Assembly: GCA_937877575.1 (NCBI GenBank)
Contig: CALFIZ010000038.1
Coordinates: forward strand, 1-7,602
DNA length: 7,602 nucleotides
Origin: an uncultured Marinilabiliales bacterium
Lineage (GTDB): Bacteria > Bacteroidota > Bacteroidia > Bacteroidales > BM520
Direction: 5' to 3'
In this document: one piece after another, positions 1-5,132 of the stretch
Position numbering within the stretch: position 1 is the first letter of the stretch
How the letters are laid out: each line of letters opens with the position of its first letter
The notes under the pieces: model-generated
Told to the model about the DNA's origin: nothing
The model's input: only the letters and a program-made list of their open reading frames with translations
Databases searched by the model: none
Program-made: the position numbers and the translations under genes

Positions 1-1138
1 GGGCAATGAACTTAAACAAGAAGGGAAAGACGTTATAAGTCTCAGCATCGGAGAACCGGATTTTGACACACCGCGTTTCGTAAAAGATGAAGGCATAAAG
101 GCTATTGAAGACAATTTCACACATTATACGTCAGTCCCCGGTATCATCGAACTCCGTAAAGCTATCTGCAAGAAGCTGTTACGCGACAATGGGGTGGAAT
201 ACACTCCTGACCAGATAGTTGTCTCCACAGGCGGAAAACAGGCTATCGCCAACGTTCTGCTCGCATTGCTCAACAAAGGCGATGAGGTGGTTATACCCGC
301 TCCATACTGGGTGTCGTATTCCGAACTGGTAAAGCTTGGTGAAGGAACTCCGGTCATCATCAATACCGGCATTGAAAATGATTTTAAGATTACTGCCTAC
401 CAGCTTGAGAAAGCCATCACTCCAAAGACTAAACTTTTCATGCTAAACTCACCTTGCAATCCTTCCGGTTCGGTTTATTCGATGGATGAACTGTCAGCTC
501 TTGCAGATGTGCTCAGAAGACATCCTCATGTTTATATCCTCTCTGATGAGATTTATGAGCACATAGTTTTCGAAGGCAAACACATTTGCTTTGCACAGTT
601 TGCTGATTTGAAGGACAGGACAATCATAATCAACGGAGCATCAAAGGGTTTCGCTATGACAGGGTGGAGAATCGGTTTCTCTGCATCCTGTAAGGAAATA
701 GCAAAGGCTTGTACAAAACTTCAGGGTCAGATAACATCATCTACCAATTCCATAGCTCAGAAGGCTGCAGTGGTGGCTTTCGACTGCGACCCTAAGACTA
801 TGCCGGAGATGAATATGATGATTTCCAAATTCAAGGAACGCAGAGACCTCTTGCTTTCCATGCTTAAGGAAATTCCTGGCTTTAAGGTAAACATCCCTTA
901 CGGCGCTTTCTACGTGTTCCCGGACATTTCTTATTATTTTGGAAAGTCTGATGGTACAACTACCATAAACAATGGTATGGACTTATGCATGTATATACTT
1001 AATAAGGCGTATGTTACATTGGTTCCGGGAGCTGCTTTCGGAAATGAAAACTGCATACGCTTCTCGTATGCCACATCCAATGAAAAGCTTATTGAAGCAG
1101 TGAGAAGAATCAAACTCGCTCTTGCAGACTTAAAATAA
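1..1138 (+). CDS. aspC: Class I/II pyridoxal-phosphate aminotransferase, aspartate aminotransferase type (5' partial)
   Basis: The open frame enters from the window edge (first full codon at base 2) and gives 378 residues. The family is usually about 395-400 long, so roughly 20-25 N-terminal residues lie outside. An internal GTG at 194 is only a codon, because homology begins upstream with a GEPDFDTP motif. Visible fold-type I landmarks are YTSVPG, the NPSG turn (Asn at 458-460), SDEIYEH with the pyridine-N-binding Asp (545-547) and Tyr, SKGFAMTGWRIGF with the Schiff-base Lys (644-646), and the C-terminal substrate-carboxylate Arg in IRFSYA (1058-1060). The family transfers the amino group of aspartate or a related amino acid to 2-oxoglutarate in the cytoplasm. 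Exact substrate is not decided by sequence; aromatic or prephenate/glutamate specificity is possible. It leads a + strand run, nine bases ahead of the heptose kinase. Confidence 0.93.
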   Translation, partial: GNELKQEGKDVISLSIGEPDFDTPRFVKDEGIKAIEDNFTHYTSVPGIIELRKAICKKLLRDNGVEYTPDQIVVSTGGKQAIANVLLALLNKGDEVVIPAPYWVSYSELVKLGEGTPVIINTGIENDFKITAYQLEKAITPKTKLFMLNSPCNPSGSVYSMDELSALADVLRRHPHVYILSDEIYEHIVFEGKHICFAQFADLKDRTIIINGASKGFAMTGWRIGFSASCKEIAKACTKLQGQITSSTNSIAQKAAVVAFDCDPKTMPEMNMMISKFKERRDLLLSMLKEIPGFKVNIPYGAFYVFPDISYYFGKSDGTTTINNGMDLCMYILNKAYVTLVPGAAFGNENCIRFSYATSNEKLIEAVRRIKLALADLK

Positions 1139-1147
1139 CATATCTGT

Positions 1148-2122
1148 ATGACGTCGGGAAAATCTGTCCTTGTGATCGGTGATGTCATGGTTGACGAATA
1201 CTTCACCGGGATTGTCAGCAGAATTTCACCGGAGGCTTCCGTGCCTGTCCTTGACGTGAAATCCATCACTGACTTCCATGGAGCGGCAGCCAACGTTGCA
1301 GTCAATGTCAATGCTGCCGGTTTCAAGCCTGTGGTTCTGTCGGTTATCGGCAATGACAGACATGGCAGGATATTGCTCGATTTGTTCGATAAATATGGTA
1401 TCGACAAAGACGGGCTTGTTGTTTCGGAAACCCGCAAAACAACTGTGAAACAGCGTTTTATATCAAACAACAGACAGATTTTCCGTGCCGACATTGAAGA
1501 TGTCAGCAATATCAGTGCCGACGAGGAAGACAAAATAATTGAGAAAACGGCTTCATGGCTTGAATCCAAGGATATTTCAATAGTCATTCTCCAGGACTAC
1601 AACAAGGGGGTCTTGACTGCGAATGTCATAGAAAAAGTTATCCGGCTCGTTAATTCAAAAGGTGTTAAAGTATGTGTTGACCCAAAGAAACTCAATTTTG
1701 ACAGGTACGACAATGTGTTTCTTTTCAAGCCGAATCAAAGGGAACTCTCAGATTACATTGGCAGGGAGCTGCCGGATGGTGAGCTGGAAATTGCTGTTAA
1801 AGATTTCCAGAATAAACATCATATTGAAAATGTGCTGCTTACGCGAGGTGCTAAGGGCGTTGTCATGTTTTCGGAATATGGCGCTACTGTGAAATACATT
1901 CCTTCAGATGAGCGTCAGGTGGCAGATGTGACCGGTGCCGGTGACACTGTCATAAGCATAATGTCGGTTTGTTTGATCTCGGGGCTGAGTGTTGATAAGT
2001 CGGCATCAATAGCCAATGCAGCAGGCGGATTTGTATGCGGCAAACCCGGCGTGGCATTCATTACACGCGATGAATTATTACAACTTGCAAAAAAAGAATC
2101 GGGCTTCTGCAATAATTTTTAA
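1148..2122 (+). CDS. hldA: PfkB-family D-glycero-beta-D-manno-heptose-7-phosphate kinase (HldA / RfaE1 domain)
   Basis: This is a 324-residue ribokinase/PfkB sugar kinase. The N-terminus has VIGDVMVDEYF (about residues 9-19) and SRISPEASVPVL (24-35), which are characteristic of the RfaE kinase domain. GAAANVAVNV (45-54) is the PfkB sugar-binding signature region. DVTGAGD (260-266) is the C-terminal signature, with catalytic base Asp266 and the anion hole formed by GAG. DPKK near 178 and KPNQREL near 194 also match the family. The enzyme phosphorylates heptose 7-phosphate at C1 on the way to ADP-heptose for the LPS inner core. The nucleotidyltransferase domain of the ~477-residue E. coli HldE is absent, so a separate HldC-type enzyme would be needed elsewhere. 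The ATG follows the upstream stop by nine bases. No Shine-Dalgarno is visible, which is normal in Bacteroidota. Confidence 0.9.
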   Translation: MTSGKSVLVIGDVMVDEYFTGIVSRISPEASVPVLDVKSITDFHGAAANVAVNVNAAGFKPVVLSVIGNDRHGRILLDLFDKYGIDKDGLVVSETRKTTVKQRFISNNRQIFRADIEDVSNISADEEDKIIEKTASWLESKDISIVILQDYNKGVLTANVIEKVIRLVNSKGVKVCVDPKKLNFDRYDNVFLFKPNQRELSDYIGRELPDGELEIAVKDFQNKHHIENVLLTRGAKGVVMFSEYGATVKYIPSDERQVADVTGAGDTVISIMSVCLISGLSVDKSASIANAAGGFVCGKPGVAFITRDELLQLAKKESGFCNNF

Positions 2123-2143
2123 TTTTCTGCGTTTGGCTTCTGT

Positions 2144-2983
2144 ATGAATAAGATAATAAAAAAATGTGTTTGTTTGGCATTTATGGCACTCTTTTCGATA
2201 ACTGCCTTCTGCCAGTTCACACAGCGTGATTTGCCACCCAATTTAGTAACATACGATGATGCCCCGTATCATTTCGGTTTCACTTTGTCGGCTTGCAGCT
2301 GGAATTTTGCGCTGACTCTGGAGGATGATTTTGATGATATTTGGTGTTACAATTATAAAAAAATAGATGATGGCCAATATCATGTGGATGCTTTGTCCGA
2401 GAATAAGTATTATAAAATACTTGAAGTTCAGACTAAATTTGTACATCCCGGTTTTGCGGTAGGCATAGTCGGAAATCTTCGACTTGGTGAATATTTCGAT
2501 TTCAGGGTCGTTCCGGGACTTTCTTTTGGGGAACATACTATATCATATAAGATAGCAATGAATGATAATCCTGTTGATGGTACTTATTCTTTTGTTGATG
2601 AAGAAAAGAAGAATTCTGACAAAGTGGAATGTGTTTTTGTTGATTTGCCTGTTCTTCTGAAATACAAGGGCAAGAGAATACACAATGTGCGTCCTTATAT
2701 TACCGGTGGTTTTGAAGGTAAGGCAAATTTGTTGGCAGGAGTCGGATATGCCAGCCATACCAGTGAAAAGCTCAGTTCGCTGAAACTGAAGGTTTGGGAT
2801 ATTATGTACACCTTCGGTGGCGGAATGGATTTTTATATGTTCTGGTTCAAACTTGGAGTGGAATTAAGATACGGATGTTCCTTCATTGATACCCGCGACA
2901 AACTTGAAGGCAGGCATTTCTGCACCAACTCTATAAAATCTGCTAAGGCAAACCAGTTTCAGGTAATATTTACATTTGAATAA
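2144..2983 (+). CDS. porT: PorT-family outer-membrane beta-barrel protein, type IX secretion system
   Basis: The 279-residue protein starts with a basic n-region, a hydrophobic stretch and a likely signal-peptidase I site at AFC|QF (residues 21-25). Mature-part landmarks typical of PorT/SprT are YHFGFTLS (42-49), LEVQ (93-96), GIVGNLRLGEYFDFRVVPGL (108-127), DLPVLLKYK (167-175) and VRPYITGG (182-189). Strands alternate polar and hydrophobic residues, and the C-terminus QVIFTFE is a plausible closing barrel strand. PorT is an outer-membrane component needed for type IX secretion in Porphyromonas gingivalis; SprT is its Flavobacterium johnsoniae counterpart. It lies 21 bases after the heptose kinase and is probably co-transcribed. 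It is somewhat longer than the ~244-residue P. gingivalis protein, with inserted acidic/polar segments near 60-82 and 145-160 that may be extracellular loops. A generic outer-membrane porin-like protein is the main alternative. Confidence 0.78.
   Translation: MNKIIKKCVCLAFMALFSITAFCQFTQRDLPPNLVTYDDAPYHFGFTLSACSWNFALTLEDDFDDIWCYNYKKIDDGQYHVDALSENKYYKILEVQTKFVHPGFAVGIVGNLRLGEYFDFRVVPGLSFGEHTISYKIAMNDNPVDGTYSFVDEEKKNSDKVECVFVDLPVLLKYKGKRIHNVRPYITGGFEGKANLLAGVGYASHTSEKLSSLKLKVWDIMYTFGGGMDFYMFWFKLGVELRYGCSFIDTRDKLEGRHFCTNSIKSAKANQFQVIFTFE
2971..2978 (+). promoter_or_regulatory. Possible -7 promoter box (TAnnTTTG) at the end of porT
   Basis: TACATTTG exactly matches the Bacteroidota -7 consensus TAnnTTTG and sits over the last codons of porT. 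A start a few bases downstream would leave a leader of about 30 bases before the unknown gene at 3014. I see no convincing TTTG about 20 bases upstream, and the word is short enough to occur by chance in coding sequence, so this is weak. Confidence 0.25.
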
Positions 2984-3013
2984 ATTATTGATTTGCAATA
3001 AAATATAACGACT

Positions 3014-3655
3014 ATGGAACAATTATTCGAGGAAATGATAAGGGTTAACATGTTAGAGCATGAGGTAATCTATCATACTATGAAATCATTCAAAATGCTC
3101 CGTGATGCGGCGAGGAGGATAGAGGAGAAGTTTGAGAGCAAATATCCGGAAAACAATATGGGATTCGAAGTTAACAAAAGCAGCGAATACGTCTTTGAAG
3201 TTTCTTTCGGCAGTGATGTCTTGGCGTTTATAGCCCATCCCGATGTCTATTGCTTTCCTAAGAATCATGAAACGACGCGTTTGCCTTACGTTACGGAAAA
3301 CAAATCCAATTCGTATTGCGGCGTGATTGAAATATACAATTTCCTTTCCGAATCATTCCAGTTCAACAAATTAGATGACAGCGGAGCTCTTATCGGTCGT
3401 GTATATGTGAATCGTGAGGGACATTTCTATGTTGACGGTGTAAGGGAGCTTGCCGGTTTCCTCAGCAGGTTTGACTCGGAAGTGTTTTCCGTCGCCGCAG
3501 CGGAAAAAATAATCGAATCTTCAATAGAAGTTGCACTGCATTATGACATGTTCGTTCCCGAAATTTCCGAATTAATAAGGATATCTCTCGATTCTTTTAT
3601 GTCATATAGAGATAAAATGAAGCTCAGATCAGGCAAAAAAATCGGGTTCGAATAG
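3014..3655 (+). CDS. Unrecognised 213-residue soluble protein
   Basis: I do not recognise this family. The ORF is intact and has no signal peptide or membrane segment, so the product is probably cytoplasmic. Residues 1-45 look like one long amphipathic helix pair rich in Glu, Arg and Lys (EEMIRVNMLEHEVIYHTM onward). Residues 50-140 are beta-rich with many aromatics, including FEVSFGSDVLAFIAHPDVYC and GRVYVNREGHFYVDG. Residues 145-205 look helical again, and the tail is basic. Only two cysteines (80 and 102) are present and no nucleotide-binding or catalytic motif stands out. It is the last gene of the + strand run, 30 bases after porT, with an AT-rich leader lacking a Shine-Dalgarno. Codon use resembles its neighbours, and third-position variation across the full length supports a real gene. 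Position suggests an envelope or type IX secretion link, but nothing in the sequence proves it. Confidence 0.85.
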   Translation: MEQLFEEMIRVNMLEHEVIYHTMKSFKMLRDAARRIEEKFESKYPENNMGFEVNKSSEYVFEVSFGSDVLAFIAHPDVYCFPKNHETTRLPYVTENKSNSYCGVIEIYNFLSESFQFNKLDDSGALIGRVYVNREGHFYVDGVRELAGFLSRFDSEVFSVAAAEKIIESSIEVALHYDMFVPEISELIRISLDSFMSYRDKMKLRSGKKIGFE

Positions 3656-3696
3656 GGTGGTTGTTGTTTATTTAATTGATATATTGAGTGTTATAC

Positions 3697-3722
3697 TGTT
3701 AACAATTGTTAGTAATTTTTTT
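3697..3722 (+). terminator. Possible weak intrinsic terminator after the four-gene run
   Basis: TGTTAAC (3697-3703) can pair with GTTAGTA (3708-3714) across an AATT loop, using two G-U pairs, and is followed by seven T (3716-3722). The stem is AT-rich and weak. It is the best termination candidate between the unknown gene and the tRNA promoter, but it competes with the inverted repeat at 3712-3736. Confidence 0.35.
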
Positions 3723-3736
3723 CTAAAAAAAATTAC
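3712..3736. repeat. Perfect 11-bp AT-rich inverted repeat upstream of the tRNA-Glu promoter
   Basis: GTAATTTTTTT (3712-3722) and AAAAAAATTAC (3726-3736) are exact reverse complements separated by CTA. As DNA the paired T- and A-tracts would be curved. The right arm ends 20 bases before the TAnnTTTG box, so it abuts or overlaps the expected -33 region. It could act as an upstream activating element, a protein site, or part of a terminator for the preceding run; the sequence alone does not decide. Confidence 0.6.
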
Positions 3737-3756
3737 ACCAATATCGAAATTTGTGA

Positions 3757-3764
3757 TAATTTTG
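3757..3764 (+). promoter_or_regulatory. Bacteroidota-type -7 promoter box for tRNA-Glu and rpsT
   Basis: TAATTTTG is an exact TAnnTTTG match in the spacer directly upstream of a stable-RNA gene. Transcription would start near 3768-3772, giving a leader of roughly 20 bases before the tRNA at 3790. The -33 region is only weakly defined (TTAC at 3733-3736, about 20 bases upstream). Position and match make this the most credible promoter in the window. Confidence 0.7.
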
Positions 3765-3789
3765 CAGCCGTCTTAAAGATAACAAAAGC

Positions 3790-3861
3790 GGTCCCTTCGT
3801 CTAGCGGTTAGGACGTCAGGTTTTCATCCTGGAAACAGCAGTTCGATTCTGCTAGGGACTA
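3790..3861 (+). tRNA. tRNA-Glu (anticodon UUC)
   Basis: A full 72-base cloverleaf folds. The acceptor stem is GGTCCCT (3790-3796) with AGGGACT (3854-3860), including a terminal G-U pair. The D stem is GTC/GAC (3799-3801/3812-3814). The anticodon stem is TCAGG/CCTGG (3816-3820/3828-3832) with loop TTTTCAT, placing anticodon TTC at 3823-3825. The T stem is AGCAG/CTGCT (3837-3841/3849-3853) with loop TTCGATT. The discriminator is A3861. CCA is not encoded, so it must be added after transcription. It lies between a TAnnTTTG promoter and rpsT. Confidence 0.95.
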
Positions 3862-3878
3862 CAAAAATAACAAAAATA
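3861..3878 (+). repeat. Two tandem copies of ACAAAAATA between tRNA-Glu and rpsT
   Basis: The 9-base unit occurs at 3861-3869 and 3870-3878, immediately before AT and the rpsT ATG. It forms almost the whole intergenic spacer. The run of A residues with no Shine-Dalgarno is consistent with the A-rich, unstructured ribosome-binding regions of Bacteroidota. After tRNA 3'-end processing it would become the 5' leader of the rpsT message. Confidence 0.6.
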
Positions 3879-3880
3879 AT

Positions 3881-4132
3881 ATGGCAAATCATAAATCAGC
3901 AATTAAGCGAATCAGACAGACCGAAAGAAGAAGGATTCACAGAAGATATTACGCAAGAACAATGCGCAATGCTATAAGAAAGTTCAGAATGTTGACAGAT
4001 AAGAATGAGGCTACCACTCAATTACCAAAAATCAGTTCCATGATTGACAAGATGGCTTCAAAACGTATAATTCATAGAAACAAAGCTGCTAACCTCAAAT
4101 CAAAGTTAGCAATCAAAGTTAACAAGATGTAA
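3881..4132 (+). CDS. rpsT: 30S ribosomal protein S20
   Basis: The 83-residue, Lys/Arg-rich protein begins MANHKSAIKRIRQTERRR, the standard N-terminus of bacterial S20. It continues as a helical bundle through RTMRNAIRKF (about 27-36) and the conserved C-terminal block RIIHRNKAANLKSKL (61-75). S20 binds 16S rRNA in the body of the small subunit and helps assembly. Length is normal for the family (about 83-88). The ATG is 19 bases after the tRNA discriminator base, with only an A-rich tandem repeat between and no separate promoter box, so it is probably transcribed with tRNA-Glu. The TAA runs straight into the A8 flank of the terminator. Confidence 0.97.
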   Translation: MANHKSAIKRIRQTERRRIHRRYYARTMRNAIRKFRMLTDKNEATTQLPKISSMIDKMASKRIIHRNKAANLKSKLAIKVNKM

Positions 4133-4165
4133 AAAAAAGCCGCTCATTTGAGCGGCTTTTTTTTT
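4131..4165. terminator. Bidirectional intrinsic terminator between convergent units
   Basis: GCCGCTC (4139-4145) pairs perfectly with GAGCGGC (4150-4156) across ATTT, a GC-rich 7-bp stem extendable by an A-T pair. It is followed by nine T on the + strand (4157-4165) and preceded by eight A (4131-4138), which read as a T-run on the - strand. It can stop transcription from rpsT and from the - strand DUF4340 gene, whose stop codon is at 4179-4181. Confidence 0.93.
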
Positions 4166-4178
4166 ACCTGATTGTCTG

Positions 4179-5132
4179 TTAGAATTTTTCAATTCTTTGT
4201 CTGAGTATTCCCATCTTGTCAAGGAATATACCTTCAGGATTATATGAGCTGTTGACGACATAGCCTGTGCTGTCATACTTCCAGAAATTGACGATGACAG
4301 GTTCGGCTCTGTTATCGCATTCGATTGTCAGCACTGCATCCGGTTTGCCTTTAGGCAGTTCATACACAAAATCATTGCAAATCATTGTGCTCATCCTGCC
4401 CACGTAGTTTCTTGCTCTCAGTGAGTCAACCAGAATGCCGTCTCTTTCCCATCTTCCGTTACCGACATTCACCATGTCGATTTCATGACCGGCTGCTGTC
4501 TTGACGTTTGTATGAATCATGTTGTTGTAATTGACAGCATAGATTCTTTGGCTTCTCATCCAATTGAAATTGTCGTTGAATGTGAATCTCAGGTTGCCGT
4601 TCACGAGATAAACAACATCGCTGTTTGCCATTCTTATGAATGTTGCAGGGAATGACTTTCCGGGATTTGAGGTTGTTTCATCAGGGTTCTGGTGTCCTGT
4701 ATCAACCCAGTCGCTCTTGCCTATATAGAAATCGCTTACGACCTTGCCTTTTGAAAAATACTGTACGTGTGTTGCATGTTTGTTGTCAACTTCATATACA
4801 GGCCACTGGTCTTTATTTGTTGATGCAACTCTGACAGGTTTTACGTTGAGGCTCTGGCCATACATAAGGTTGACTTTGACAGTGTCAACTGATTGTTTTT
4901 TGCCATCGGCTTTGACAACCCAGTCTTCGCTATTGACTTTCTCAAGTACAATGTCGTATGAGTTTGCGGCTGCCTTATAGACTATCTTGTCGATATCGTC
5001 TTTGTTGGCCTCGTTGAGAACTGTTGCAATGTTTGTTTCTTTGCTTTTGTTGTGGCATTGTGTGAATGCCATGGTCACAAATATGGCAATTAAAACCATA
5101 ATTGCGCCGCTTAAATGTTTTTTACTGAACAT
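4179..5132 (-). CDS. DUF4340-type membrane-anchored extracytoplasmic protein, Gld-type ABC transporter partner
   Basis: The 317-residue protein has a single N-terminal hydrophobic segment (about 7-24) followed by Cys26 and a polar extracytoplasmic region. The FTQC context is a poor lipobox, so an uncleaved anchor is as likely as a lipoprotein. The DIDKIVYK ... YDIVLEK ... WVVKADGKK ... VDTVKVNLMYG pattern (about 46-92) matches the repeated DUF4340 fold. The second half (from about 185) contains a similar strand-rich unit ending in the DKMGILRQRIEKF tail. Such proteins are commonly encoded next to GldG-like subunits of ABC-2 exporters; their biochemical role is unknown. It is the last gene of the - strand cluster, overlapping the gldG end by 11 bases. 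It has a GGAGG sequence six bases before its ATG, which supports this start. Confidence 0.85.
   Translation of the reverse strand: MFSKKHLSGAIMVLIAIFVTMAFTQCHNKSKETNIATVLNEANKDDIDKIVYKAAANSYDIVLEKVNSEDWVVKADGKKQSVDTVKVNLMYGQSLNVKPVRVASTNKDQWPVYEVDNKHATHVQYFSKGKVVSDFYIGKSDWVDTGHQNPDETTSNPGKSFPATFIRMANSDVVYLVNGNLRFTFNDNFNWMRSQRIYAVNYNNMIHTNVKTAAGHEIDMVNVGNGRWERDGILVDSLRARNYVGRMSTMICNDFVYELPKGKPDAVLTIECDNRAEPVIVNFWKYDSTGYVVNSSYNPEGIFLDKMGILRQRIEKF

Noticed and set aside
194..196. GTG as the start of the aminotransferase
   Set aside because: The same frame is open back to the window edge and encodes the conserved GEPDFDTP and YTSVPG motifs upstream, so the true start is outside the window.
934..1587. 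217-residue open frame on the - strand
   Set aside because: It crosses the aminotransferase end and the heptose kinase start, both firmly identified on the other strand. Its composition is Ser/Thr/Ile/Leu-rich, as expected for an antisense shadow, with no recognisable motif.
2128..2135. TGCGTTTG as a promoter for porT
   Set aside because: It has one mismatch to TAnnTTTG, and the implied start would fall almost on the ATG, leaving no leader; read-through from the kinase gene is simpler.
2243..2758. - strand frames of 97 and 71 residues opposite porT
   Set aside because: They are Ile/Lys-rich shadows of the AT-rich porT sequence; porT itself has clear family motifs.
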